Shown here: one piece after another, positions 43,546-55,052 of the stretch
How the letters are laid out: each line of letters starts with the position of its first letter
Numbering within the stretch: the stretch's first letter is position 1
Assembly (NCBI GenBank): GCA_031308135.1
Contig: JAHLJT010000631.1
Span: 143,138,734-143,202,733, forward strand
DNA: 64,000 bases
Direction: 5' to 3'
From: Acheta domesticus
Taxonomy: Eukaryota > Arthropoda > Insecta > Orthoptera > Gryllidae
The notes under the pieces: generated by a model
The model's database searches: none
Seen by the model: the letters and a program-made list of their open reading frames with translations, nothing else
What the model was told of the DNA's origin: nothing
Program-made: the position numbers and the translations under genes

Positions 43546-45769
43546 AACAACACAGGCTTATTGCAGCAGAGGGCAACTTACTGACTGAGCCCGGCAAACG
43601 AAACTGAAAATTATACATACGCGAGTTGTGGGGATTCGCATAAATTAAGGAATTGTCGCGCTCTTGTGATTCGTTCACCGAAACCCACGTGGTGCAAGTT
43701 TCGTGAAAGGCATGTGCTTTAGCTATGGCGGAGTGTTGTAATAAGCGTGAGAGAAAAAGGAGGGTAATGTATGTTAATTGAGGTAACAACTCGTTCTAAG
43801 TGATGCACCGAATGCTAGTTGTACAGCTTTCTCCCTCCGTAGGTTACTCGAATAAGAATTTACTCGCTCTTGGTCGTATCTCTTCAACGACTGCTGCAGC
43901 TGTGGCTTACTGACAATGTTCTTTAGAATTAATGTTCCTGTAACAAATATTTTCTGTGATACGTAATTCACGTTCCTACACGCTCGTCGTGATGTACGTA
44001 GATATTGTCACGCATAAGTGAGTCTTATACAATATAGAGAGAAGGCTTGTTCAGTTTAAAATATTGCGATGTAAAGAATCGTCGATGTTCTTTACCTTCC
44101 ATACAGCTATTGTCTAAATCATACATTCACTACTAGTTGTATTCTTAAAACAATTGTATTTTGAGCTAGTTGGTTATTGTCGTGGATGGAAGTTTTCCTT
44201 ATCACCATTCAACTTGTTCAATATTTCCCATTGGACAAGGCACTCCAATAGAAATGATCTACTGCAATCAGTAAGAAATGCAGTAATATCACATTCTCAG
44301 CAAATTTCTAGACGCATTTACCATACACTGACGACCTTGTGTAGAATCACCACAGAAATGTATCTTCCGAATAAGATGTTACAAACAAGTAAATAAACTG
44401 TGGGGTGTCCTTCTAAAATCAGTAAAATTTGAAGAGATTATTTACTATTTGGGGTAAAAAATCTGAGCATTTATACTTCAGAGAAAGTGCAACATTTATG
44501 TGATCAAAATAATCGCAATGCGGAATTTGTACGTAATCGAAACAACAAATACCTTTCAAACATTTTCCATCATTATATCATTAGTTGAAGAAAGCAAGAA
44601 GAGTAACCAGATGATACGAAAGGACCACTTCTTGAATACTTGTTCTTACTGTCGTGTAACACAGAAAGTGGTGCTAAAAGAAAACAATTCAAATTACTTT
44701 TCTCCTTGTGGTTAATGCCGATCTAAATAGCTACGGCGGCAACCGCCATGCTGTAGAGTGGCCAATTCAAATCGTTCGATAAATATCACTTGAAAATATT
44801 GTGAGTTGCAACTTGAAAGCCAATACTTGTGTGTAACTCGTATAATTACGCCATCTAAATAATCATAATAATTATCATCAGTTTCATAATTGCCCGGTAA
44901 GCCAAGCATCACATCTCTTTGCTATTTTAACCCAGCATTTAGTAGACCTGTGGTCTTCTACAACAACAACAAACAAGAAGTGGTTTAGGGATTAGGTCGA
45001 ACAACTTTGCCAGCAAACTATATATTAGGCTCAATCGAAACAATAGAATTCAATGGCTTAGTGAAAAAAAGGTAGTTTTCCGTGCAAGAACAACATCGAC
45101 ACGAATAAAACCGTTTTTAAAATGGATTTAGGGGTGCCCCAAACCCCATAAACACAACCTTTTTTTGGCTTTTTCCGCTTCTTTTTAGAAAATGATGAAT
45201 AAATATTATTTAACGTGATTTTTATCAACGGATTTTGTGCCTACTTTACCCTGCAACAATTTTATGATCATCAAACATTACTTATTTCACTAATATAGTG
45301 AGCCACATTACCTCAAATATGGCCAATTTTAAGTTAAAACCATGGAAATAGACACTTTTCAATTTACCGTAGCTCCGTCAATTTTTATCCAAAACACTTT
45401 TAATTTGGATAAGATTAGAGCTCTACTTTAAATCTCTACTTTAAGAACTTTGCTTCTCACAATTTAACTATTTCATTGCAATTGACAAAAATTGCGCTGC
45501 ACGCCATCACTGATAGCAACCCACATTTGAGCCGCTGATGAGTGACTGACTTCTTTTTTTTTTTCAATTCATTTATTTTTTTCTGAATTTACATCGTTCA
45601 GCCTTTCGACTCCATAGATGATTGGTGACTTATACTAATCTTAAAGAGTACGAGTGGGGAAACTCAATGAGCACCGCCAGAGCATCAATAGAGCAGATTT
45701 TAATTGCAGAAGTAAAATCATTCTATTCAAACCGGGAAAAGCCGTTTAAGAATTAATGAAAGCGATATC
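43546..45769. other. AT-rich stretch, nothing recognised
   Basis: About 2.2 kb without a recognised gene or repeat; T-rich tract near 45552. Confidence 0.4.
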
Positions 45770-47420
45770 TGTTTTTTTTAATCTCAGGAATGGAGGGTTA
45801 CCTATGCCGATGTTGTAAAAGGATGGTCAGGGCAGTTGGAAGAAGAAATTGTGGGATATGTGAATGATGTGCTCTTTTATTGATTTTAGGTTGAAATCTG
45901 AATGGAGGGTTGAGTTTCTGACAAACCATGGAGCTTTGGTTCCAATGCGGAGGATTCTGTTGTGGAAGACGTTGATGTGGGATGCTGCTGAATGTCACCA
46001 GATCGGGCATGCATACAGAAGGAGTGGTCAGAGAATGGATTTGTATAGGAGCACTGTATTTTCGGGGCTGAGGCTACTTTCACGGTTTATAATCGTTCGG
46101 AGTTGATGAAGTTTCTGATGGGTTTGCTTCAATTTGGTTTCTATATGATGTTTCCAGGTTAATTTTGAATCTAAATCGTGGCTTAGATATTTGAGAGATG
46201 AATTTAATGGGGACCAAGAAATTGGAGAGTTGTTTAGCAGGAGAGCAAGAGGATGGTAAGGGTGTCGGAGAGTGAACATTTTTGCGAGCGATTTTGAGGG
46301 ATTTAGTATGATTCTCAATAGAGAATCATACTAAATCCCTCAAAATCGCTCGCAAAAATGTCCAAGTAGTCCATTATTCAATTAGGTGCAGATGTCTCTG
46401 AAGTTGGTCGGTCAATGTGTTTAGATCGGGACTAGAAAGGAATAAGGAAGTGTCATCTGCAAATTGGGCTGCAAATCGGGATGTAGGTATGTCAGCGGTG
46501 AAAATGTTGAAGAGAGTTGGGGAAAGAGGGGAGCCTTGAGGAACGCCTGCTAAAATGGGACCAGGATTTGAAAGGTGTGTCTGAATTTTTACTGAGAATG
46601 AACGGTCTGACAAGAAACTTTGGATGGTTGAAAGGAGGTAGAGTGGGATATCGAACGTCCGTAACTTATAGATTAAGCCATTATGCCAAATTCAGTCGAA
46701 AGCTTGACTCACATCGAGAAAGGTTGCTATGGTGTGGTGCTGTTTTTGAAATCGGGAATGAATGAATTCTGTTAATTTAAGGAGTTGATAGCAAGAACAA
46801 TGTTTAGAGACAAAACGAAATTGGTGATAAGGAATATTCTTGGACTTTCTTAGAAATGAATTTAGCCTCTTTAGTATGACTTTTTCTGCTGTTTTTCGCC
46901 AGAATAGGGAGAAGATTTATAGGGCGGTAGCTGGAAGGTAAGGGTTGATTTTTCTCGAGTTTGGGGATTGGGACTACTTTCCATAATTTGGGGAAGTAGC
47001 CTAATCTGAACATTGAGTTTATTATATTAGTTATAAAGGCAACTGCATTGCGAGGAAGGGTTTTTAACATCATAGGCAAAAAAATATTTTCGTGCCCGGG
47101 GGATTTTATTCTCGGTAGATTTTTAATGTTATATACTTCGGTAGGGGACGCAAATTTAACACGTCTAGAGACATCAAAGTTGGGCAAAGAGACAAATGAG
47201 TTTACTTTATTAGAATGTGGAGGATCTTCAATATTATGAGGTTGAAAGGTTGTAGCATAGAAATCAGACAGAAGTTCTGCTTTATCGTTCTGAGAGAACA
47301 CTTTCTGCCCGTTTGACAATAGAGGAAAAATGATTGTCTTTTTACGTAGAAGTTTTCTCGGAACCAGTCAAACTGAGCTGTTGTGGGACGATAGAGGAGA
47401 TACATTGTTTTTATATTGTT
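45770..47420 (-). pseudogene. jockey-like LINE, 5'-truncated and decayed
   Basis: Minus-strand RT fragments run in order: NDKAELLSDFYATTF and PTEVYNIKNLPRIKSPGHEN (about 47320-47060), LGYFPKLWKVVPIPKLEKNQ then SSYRPINLLPILAK (about 47000-46890), TIATFLDVSQAFD and IPLYLLSTIQSFLSDRSFSV (about 46740-46590), AGVPQGSPLSPTLFNIFTAD and RFAAQFADDTSLF (46560-46430), and DSKLTWKHHIETKLKQTHQK (about 46150). Frameshifts and stops interrupt it. The 3' end is marked by an A8 run on the minus strand (45771-45779). SYRPI.LLP and GVPQGSPLSP are typical of jockey-clade LINEs. The FADD motif is present but the reading frame is not usable. Confidence 0.8.
46276..46361. repeat. 86-bp perfect hairpin inside LINE pseudogene
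   Basis: Arms 46276-46316 and 46321-46361 (41 bp each) are exact reverse complements around the 4-nt loop AATA. One arm is native LINE sequence (minus-strand reading ILNPSKSLAKMFT); the other is its inverted copy, inserted between the FADD region and the downstream segment. Suggests template switching during reverse transcription or repair. Confidence 0.9.
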
Positions 47421-47456
47421 CGATATTGTAGTCTTGTAGTGATTGTCTACAGACTC

Positions 47457-47676
47457 GAATAAGGCGATTGACTGATTTCTTTATTCACCATTAGGCCGTG
47501 TGGTGACTGAACGATACGAACGGTAATCAATGACAATAATCAACCAAGAACTTCGTAGCCGTGGAAGAATCCATTCCTGAGAAATGCAATGGGTGTTGCC
47601 ATATTCACTCGTACTTATGAGCTCATAACCGAATATTCGTAAACCCGTAGGTTAGATCATATTTTCCAATTCCGAC
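47457..47676. repeat. 220-bp direct repeat, copy 1
   Basis: Differs from 47826-48045 at one position by eye (GGCGATTG versus GGCAATTG). Starts GAATAAGGC, ends CCAATTCCGAC. No ORF; no TG..CA ends. Confidence 0.95.
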
Positions 47677-47825
47677 GCTGACGGATTTTTATAATGATTT
47701 AAGAAGCACGGCAGAGGTGCATGTACGGGTCGATGGTATTTTTAGAAGCCGAAGAATAAAAAGGAAAAAGAAGAAGAGAGAATATACGGAAATAAGAATA
47801 TAATAATAATAATATACGGAAATAA
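47677..47825. other. 149-bp spacer between direct repeats
   Basis: Purine-rich in its second half (AGGAAAAAGAAGAAGAGAG, two ATATACGGAAATAA units around an AATAAT run). No primer-binding-site-like motif recognised next to copy 1. Confidence 0.7.
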
Positions 47826-48045
47826 GAATAAGGCAATTGACTGATTTCTTTATTCACCATTAGGCCGTGTGGTGACTGAACGATACGAACGGTAATCAAT
47901 GACAATAATCAACCAAGAACTTCGTAGCCGTGGAAGAATCCATTCCTGAGAAATGCAATGGGTGTTGCCATATTCACTCGTACTTATGAGCTCATAACCG
48001 AATATTCGTAAACCCGTAGGTTAGATCATATTTTCCAATTCCGAC
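47826..48045. repeat. 220-bp direct repeat, copy 2
   Basis: Near-identical partner of 47457-47676, same orientation and exact same length. Followed by AAAACGAGGATGAGGAATAA, a purine-rich stretch as after copy 1. Confidence 0.95.
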
Positions 48046-48154
48046 AAAACGAGGATGAGGAATAAGAAGAGAAGCAGAATAAGAATTCATTACACGATCT
48101 CATATGGTCCATTTCCAAAAATATAGAGACTTCCAGTGTGTTGGAAGAGCGTGA

Positions 48155-48305
48155 ATATCAATAAAAAGTCCGAATGCGACTGTACCACCGTAGGAGGAAG
48201 AAGAGGAGAAATAAAAAGGTGCAGAAAGAGAAAAAAATAAAGGAGGGGGAGAGAGAGAAAAAGAAGCGAGAAGAGGAGAACGAAAAGCAGTAGAAAGAAT
48301 AATCA
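48155..48305. repeat. purine-rich tract
   Basis: Irregular GAAGAGGAGAAA and GAGAGAGAGAAAAAG units with few pyrimidines on the plus strand. Confidence 0.6.
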
Positions 48306-48329
48306 GATTTTCCACATGATCTCCATTTT

Positions 48330-48655
48330 TCCGAACGAGTCTAAGGGCAGCAGGTCCTTCCGCGGAAACCGCCGCCGCGCAGGCGCTGACGATGAAGTTT
48401 TGCGAGCGTCCCGCGGCGTCGGAGCGCGCGAGGGGCCCTCGCTTTCCCCGCCCGCGATCGCTCGCACCCAGGATCTATGGCAAAATCGTTATTTAGAAAC
48501 TCCTTGTCGCAACCGACGCCCCGGGAGAATCCGGGCGGGCATGCAGGCTCGCTGCGGGCCGCGAAAGGCAGAGCGCCATTTACCCGGCAACCGCCCTTCC
48601 TGGCGTACCACAGGACCCTTCGTTCGGGGTCTTATCTGAACGCTTTATTGCCACT
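48330..48655. other. CpG-dense patch
   Basis: GC-rich, CpG-rich block; no recognised domain in open frames. Confidence 0.5.
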
Positions 48656-49332
48656 AGTGAAAACGATTGGCTAATTGCCTGAGAATTGTAACGAACCGAA
48701 CATAATTTTGACTAGAAATGTCAGCCATATTGCAAGATAATTAGGATGCGATACGGAAGAATATTGGCATCCACCAACTTTCAACTGTACACTATTTCTT
48801 ACAATTCACAAACAATTGTCATAACAGACTAGTTCTAATTTTATTTACCTATCATCCAAAAATTTTATTTGTCTAAACCACAGAGTTCTAATTACAGTAT
48901 TGTATTCCTGAACTCATGCTCACTTTGAACTGTAGATAACGGATGATATACATTACTGAACTAAAATTAAAAATCATTAAACTAACAATAAGGTTACACT
49001 TGACTTGGAAATACAAAAGTAGAAAATAAAATCAGCCAAGCATTTTGACATACTGTAAGTCAAGGATTAAGCTTACCACTCATTTTCAAATTTAACTAGC
49101 CATTAGTCAGCATTCAAGACTCCTAACAGTCGTCACTTTTGGTTGCTTAATGATACTATTAATGAAAAAACCTCGACTGACCGTCTGAGCTACTCAGTGC
49201 GAGATAGCGGTACACTTACGGCCCATTGATGAAATTCTATAATTTGAATTTAATAAAACAAATGGCTCATAATTTTGCGTTTAAACATTACCATACACCA
49301 ATGAGGTGGGAGCAACGACGGATTCCAGCGTA
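48656..49332. other. AT-rich stretch, nothing recognised
   Basis: No coding segment or repeat recognised. Confidence 0.4.
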
Positions 49333-50905
49333 ATTTTTACTTTCCCATACACGGTACGTACAAATATATGGAGTAATATACGTAGAATAGGGAAAGTTAT
49401 GTGATGCTGCGAGAAAAAACGGCAAACATTCGTCAGAAAAAAATAATTGCAATGCCCTCATTACGAAGAAGTGGATAAATCCAGTTGCTAAATTAAGAAA
49501 ATGAAATCCTCTAACACGTGCTGTAGACAGAATACCTGTTTTGTGTGTCCTTGATACCGAAAAATCTTGAAAGCCAAACGTCCTTCCGTCTGCTTGTGAG
49601 TGAATACCACTAGCGCCTAAACCATACGCAGGTTTTTTTTCATATTGAGAAAACCTCTGTCGATCTTGCTCGTGTCGAAGCTTTGAGATTTTGAAAAAGA
49701 TTGTGTAAAATTGGGGGATACTTTACAATTTCAAAACTCCGGAAATTTTCAATATATTCTCAAAAATAGCTCCAATTTTTAAAAATAGTTTCTTTTAAGA
49801 ATAAATAAAAACACACTCTTTAAGATGCATAGGTCCTAATTTCACGATTTACTCTCAATTTTCCCAAATTGCAAAAGGTTGAATTTTTTCGGCATCTTCC
49901 TACAACTACAATATTAAAGATAGAGATTTTTCCTTCAAACAAATTTTTTTCTCCATAGTGAGTTCTTTGTTTTTTAGTAGTTTTCGCGCAATATTGCGAG
50001 AAATATGTGCAATTTAAAAAAATTACAAAAACAAGATTTTCTCAAAAACTGCTCCAAATTTTTTCATTAAACTTTTATTAGGGATAATGCTTAATGCACT
50101 CTATGAGATGACACAAACGCCATAGTGCTCTATTCTTTTGTTTTTTCAAAAATTTCAAAACTAATTTTTTGACATGTCTCTCACGTCGTTAATATTTACA
50201 TTAGCGACAATTTGTTTGTCATCATTATATTTAGGAGTACATAGGCATTAAATAATGTCAAGTAAAGTTTCTCGAAAACTACATAGTTTTCTGTGAAAAC
50301 TAACTGAAAATTCCGTATTTTCAAAAACACTTAAACGCCATTTTCTCATAAATGGCTCCAAATTTTTTATTCAAACTTTTCGAGCAGATAGGGCTACTTA
50401 AAGTCTTTAATATGATCTCAAGTTCATTTTGAGGTATTTTTTTGGTTTTTCAAAAATTACACAAATACGATTTTTTGAAAGATCTCACACCGTTAATATG
50501 CACATTTCTAACAATTTGTAATCACCATTGAATTTGCGAGTTAAAGTCCTTCAAATGACTTCTAATATTTTTTTCGAAACCGCAAAGGTTTTCTGTGAAA
50601 AAGAGCTTCAAATTTCGAATTTACAGTAGCACATAAACGCATTTTATTAAAAACGGCCACAAATTTTTCAAATAAAATTGATATTTGAGAGGAATGTTGT
50701 TTTTTACTGTTTTTTGATAGTATTAAAATAATATTTCCGTTCTACTACGAGGAAAGCGAATAATTTTGAAAAGGTAAAAAAAAGAACTTTTTGAGGTGAT
50801 AGATGGCAGCTGGCAAGAATACGTGGCAAGTCTGAATAGCTTGCGGAGACCAAAGGAAATATAAAACTAATACGGGAAAGTCTGTGTCATTATGCAGCAC
50901 CATTA
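49333..50905 (-). mobile_element. family A copy, longest near-complete
   Basis: The R-end is at the left (ATTTTTACTTTCCCATACAC, GGAGTAATATACGTAGAATA, GGGAAAGTTATGTGATGCTG). The L-end is at the right (CTAATACGGGAAAGTCTGTG, then CAGCACCATTATT). The inside holds at least three diverged tandem units. Two are clear, starting GTCTCTCACGTCG at 50176 and GATCTCACACCG at 50481 (305-bp period), each with TTTTCTGTGAAAA and an AAACGCCATTTTCTCATAAA-like end. No ORF of note; about 1.57 kb. Confidence 0.85.
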
Positions 50906-51330
50906 TTTAAGTATCCATTCTTTTTGTAATCTTACTTATCGCATGTTTACAAAATACGAATTCAAAATCGTTCTTATGTATAATCGCTTCGTGCAATAGC
51001 TGGTGTTTTCTTTCAGCCAGACCTGCTAGTACACTTGTTACAATATTATTGTAGAATATGTCAATGTAAGTAACAATTGTTCATTGTAAAATCATTGTTT
51101 ATGTTGAAATAATTGTTAAAAAAACTTGGCGATCAGTGTGCCCGCGTAAGGAAATTCTTGTACAGAAATTGTCCACAATATATATGACCTTGCCGTACCT
51201 CAAAATGTTTTAACACAAACTTGCAGAATATTATTGTAATATTCTGCGAAATAATGGAACAATAGTTCTTAAGTATTTACATTTTTTCTTCTATTATTTT
51301 GAAATGTATTATGGGTTCCGCCGTGTATCC
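50906..51330. other. AT-rich stretch, nothing recognised
   Basis: No coding segment or repeat recognised. Confidence 0.4.
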
Positions 51331-51530
51331 CGCGTTAATTCCAATCTCTGAGGCGAGTAGCGAAGTCCGCTCGTTGTCGGGAGCAGTCTTCTCCATTTGG
51401 GGATGAGGTCCCCTGTCTGCGGCTTTGGAAAGCCCTCGAGGCGCACACGCGGTCCAAGAGACACAGCCTCCTGCCTGCGCGCAGAGAACTAAAACTCACG
51501 CTGCTCGGTGACGAAAGTAAGCTCAACATA
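51331..51530. other. small GC-richer patch
   Basis: Moderately GC-rich; the minus-strand ORF (51335-51529) has no recognised domain. Confidence 0.35.
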
Positions 51531-52161
51531 TCGTGGGTGAAAAATATTGATCGACTCTGTCACTGGAAACTTCTATTACCATCGATATCTAACCAGATGA
51601 GTATGTACACAGAAGACGATTCTCACATACTCTATCCACGTGTAGCGTATAGCGAGATAAAATAATTACGTAGATGCAATGATATGCCGAAGCAACGTTA
51701 CTCTTCCTCAACCCCTTCACTCCCTTTCCAGCACCATTTCACAACGCCTTGTAAATGACTCGAAGTGAACTCCATCTGTCTTGAGGACTTATCACTCTTC
51801 CACTTTTGTGTTATGAGCGTCTGCCTGCACGACTCACGACAGTGAACGCGGTATCTCTCGCGGTCATGTCCTCTCCTTTTACAGAGCGCATCCTGAAAGG
51901 TACACAGCGCAGTGCTAGCAGACGTCTCCGGAAGCAAATTGATACGTTAAGCCTTCGACGAGACAGTTTGACCGATGGAGTTCACCTTGTCGAGCCATAC
52001 ATTGCAACTGGACGACAGAAGGCAACGCGGGAAAATGAGTAGAGCAGAGCTTGTCAACCTTTGCGCCACCACGCATCAGAAAAATTATTTTTCCTTACAG
52101 AGACACATTGTAAGAACACTCAAGAGACCTTTGTACCTTAGCGAGTCGTCTCAGGCATTTG
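51531..52161. other. mixed composition, nothing recognised
   Basis: No coding segment or known repeat recognised. Confidence 0.4.
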
Positions 52162-52505
52162 TTTTTACTTTCCCGTAAACGTACGTATACACGGAGTAAT
52201 CTACATAGTATAGGAAATATTATGTAATGATGGGGAAACTCGATTTCGAGATTTTAATGGAAATACACGTTTTGGGGTCCCTTGATACCGAAAAAAGTGT
52301 TTTTTTTAAAAACGCCCGTCCCTGCGTTCGTCCGTCCACCCGGCCGTCTGTCTGTCTGTCCGTCAGTCTGTCTCTCCGCCCGTCTATTTGTCTCTCCGTC
52401 CGTCTGTCTGTCCGTCCTTCCCTAAGTCACTGTGTGAACAACACTAGTCCGTAAACCATAAGTACGATTCCTTCCAAAATGGGTTTTCCCTGGTCGAGGG
52501 CGGTG
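52162..52505 (-). mobile_element. family A fragment with expanded GTCT/GTCC tract
   Basis: R-end TTTTTACTTTCCCGTAAACG, GTATACACGGAGTAATCTAC, then the region of the (GACG)n run. Here the run is expanded to about 120 bp of CCGTCTGTCTGTCCGTC-type tetranucleotides (52315-52430), followed by GTGTGAACAACACTAG, CGTAAACCATAAGTACGATT and CCTTCCAAAATGG. Truncated after about 52505. Confidence 0.75.
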
Positions 52506-52619
52506 CTCGTCGAGAATAGATTCTCTTTTATCTCAGTGACACTTTGGATCTGTAATACAGCGAGATCAGAACGACTAATATTGCGATTTGGCCCAATACT
52601 ACCTATATTATTCGCGGCA

Positions 52620-52930
52620 CTACCTGTTCTGTCATGTACGTTAGTGCAGTTTTGATAAGTGCAAATGTGTGTGTAAGGGCAGAGGAAAGAGACAATGATG
52701 AGGGAAGGAAGGTCATGTGGAGTCCATGACTCTTTCCTTAGGACGCTGCTTCGGAATTCATCTTGAATTAGTACACGGAAGAAACCACACCGATCAGAGC
52801 AGCCGATCGCTATAATTCTTCTCCAGACACATGCGTTCCACCTATCTAGTTAATGTCGAAAACCTGCTATCATAGAGAGACGAATCATAGCACCTTCCTG
52901 TTAGTGTCTTCTTAGATCATCCCTCTTGGG
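52620..52930 (-). repeat. SINE-1 copy
   Basis: AATGTGTGTGTAAGGGCAG (TG run), TCGGAATTCATCTTGA, GGAAGAAACCACACCGATCA, GAGCAGCCGATCGC and TTCTTCTCCAGACA line up with the reverse copies at 4745, 20270 and 37945. The tRNA head region (about 52860-52930) is decayed. Confidence 0.65.
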
Positions 52931-52974
52931 TCGCCATGACCTTCGGAGTTAAAGGACCTCTCAACCTAAATAAA

Positions 52975-53260
52975 TAAAACAGGAAGCGGGCGAGAGAAGG
53001 AGAGGCGCGGTGAGGAAATGCGCGAGGGCCCTCGGAGTGCTCAGCGTCGCTCGAGATCGAGAAGTTCGAGGGAGCTCTCTGCTCTCTACGCTCGGACGCT
53101 CTCTGAGTGCTTTCCTTACACTTCAGCCGAACGCCAGGCCCTAACAAGTGCAGCGACGCAGTGGAGCACCCGAAGAACGAGTCACTGTATCACTCACTCA
53201 GAGGGCTTTCACGAAAGCCCGGCAATGCACTGGCGGCTGATTGATCGGTCCTCGGCATAG
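52975..53260. other. CpG-rich patch
   Basis: CpG-rich with GCTCGAGATCGAG-type motifs; borders the Ty3/gypsy remnant. No recognised protein. Confidence 0.45.
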
Positions 53261-53453
53261 GTGTGCGCAGAGGGGGCATGAGGCCGTGGCCTCTCTGAAA
53301 CGTTTGAAAGAGGATCCTCATTATAAAACAGTTTATTTCCGTACGTCCAATTCCCGATTTTTCCCTTTTAACCCTTCCCAAATGGGAGATGGTTATATGA
53401 TGTTTGGAAAAGGGACTTTCCAATCCATCTGGCAATCCTGTAAATGGTTTCAT

Positions 53454-53818
53454 ACGAGTAAAAGTGAATGCTCGGGAAATGTAGTGGAAGAATTAGAAGA
53501 AAAACTAAGGGGACAATTCGAGCAAATGGGGATATTGGACAACCAGCAGAGAGATCGATTGCTGAAGATAATATTGGATAACAGGCAAGTGTTTAGCAAA
53601 AATCGAGCCCCAATTAAAGATTACAAATTCAGGATTCAACTCACAGATTGTACCCCGTTTCGACAGCACAATTATCCTGTCCCATTAGCACTGAAACAGG
53701 AAGTAACCGAGTTGTTAGCAGCAATGGTGGAAGACGGAATCATTAAGAAAGCACTAACGCCATACACAAATCCAATAGTAATTGTGAAGAAGAAGGATGG
53801 AGGGTTGCGATTATGTGG
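53454..53818 (+). pseudogene. gypsy pol: reverse-transcriptase N-terminal part
   Basis: Begins with the region preceding RT (LRGQFEQMGILDNQQRDRLL, NRQVFSKNRAPIKDYKFRIQ). It enters the RT with FRQHNYPVPLALKQEVTELL, DGIIKKALTPYTNPIVIVKK and KDGGLRLC, the usual hallmarks of Ty3/gypsy RT. The frame then changes near 53814-53818; the homologous reading continues one frame over at 53797 onward. This looks like a single-nucleotide indel. Confidence 0.85.
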
Positions 53819-55005
53819 ATGCCCGCCGAATGAACGCAGTGATGCCATATAGAGATGCGCCGCCGGCCGTGGAAGAGATTTTACAAGGATTTAGAGGCAA
53901 TATGGTATTCTCGAGTACCGACTTTAGTAAGGCGTATTGGCAAATGGAAATCGAGGAAGAAGACCAGAAATATACGGGATTTTCGTTCGAAGGTATATGT
54001 TACGTATTCTGCCGAGTGCCTTTTGGTCTCCGCAACAGTGGGGCCGCACTTATACAATGCGTTGATCGAATCAAACAAATTCGAAAGGTGATAGGTGCAT
54101 GCATGACATGTCTGAAAGTGAAGTATCCTAACAGGAAGTATGACGGGCCAATCCAGCCGATTCTGCCGAAGGAAAAGAACGACCTGGCTGCTTTGGATGT
54201 TTATGGGCCGTTACCACGGACGACCCGGGGCAACAAGTATATTGTTATATTAGACGTATTCACAAAATTTGTCCAAGTGTATCCTTCTAACAAAGTGAAT
54301 TCAAGGAATTGTCTAAAACTAGTGCAGAAGTTTATTCACATAGCCGGCCCATTCAAGAGAATACTATCGGATCATGGGACAATGTTCACGAGCGATCGAT
54401 GGACGGAGGGAATACAAGAAATGGGAGCGAAGCCTATCTATTCAACAATAAGACATCCCCAATCCAACCCGGCGGAACGCGTGATGAAAGAGTTATTTAG
54501 ACTTTTTCGCATATACTCTGGGGACAATCACCAAGCGTGGATTGAAGTGATCCCGGACACCAACCGTTGGTTGAACCAAATTCCCCATACTAGCACGGGA
54601 ATCACCTCATGGGAGGCACACTTTGAGCAGAAACCGCCCCACATTTTGTACGCTTTAGTGAGGTCTGAAGTATCTCAAGAAGGGCCGCCGAAGACAAAGG
54701 AGCAAATTTACCAAGCCTTGGTAAAATCGGGAGAAGAGAGAAAAGCGAAGGGGAAGAAAAAGACTTACCAATTTAGTGAGGGACAATCAGTGTTGTTGCG
54801 GGTCCCTAAAATGTCGAACCCGAAATTAAAATTGTATGCAAAATTCTTTCCATTGTACGAGGGTCCATACGTTATCAATCAAGTCACTGATCGGAATGTA
54901 GCCGAGTTAGTAAACAGCAGACATGGAATAGTCGGATGCTATAATTTTCATAATTTGCGACCATGCCCTACGGCAGGGGCCGACCTTGAAGATACCACTC
55001 AATAG
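53797..55005 (+). pseudogene. gypsy pol: RT fragment fused by deletion to integrase
   Basis: The first part continues the RT (VDARRMNAVM, SSTDFSKAYWQMEIEEEDQK, FCRVPFGLRNSGA, to about 54063). It then jumps within the same open frame to the end of the integrase zinc finger (GACMTCLKVKYPNRK). The RT YxDD region, RNase H and the HH part of the finger are missing. The integrase core follows: LAALDVYGPLPRTTRGNKYI, LSDHGTMFTS, and HPQSNPAERVMKEL, giving D, D and E. A C-terminal EGPYVINQ marks the GPY/F module. It ends at 55005 just before the polypurine tract. No env follows. The deletion is in frame, which keeps 402 codons open. Confidence 0.85.
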
Positions 55006-55052
55006 TTTATTGGATTTTATGTGGAAAAAACAGGAAAAAGGGGAGGAAGGGG

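Noticed and set aside
47457..48045. Call as a definite LTR retrotransposon in miniature
   Set aside because: Size fits, but there are no TG..CA ends, target duplication, primer-binding site or convincing polypurine tract at the exact repeat edges.
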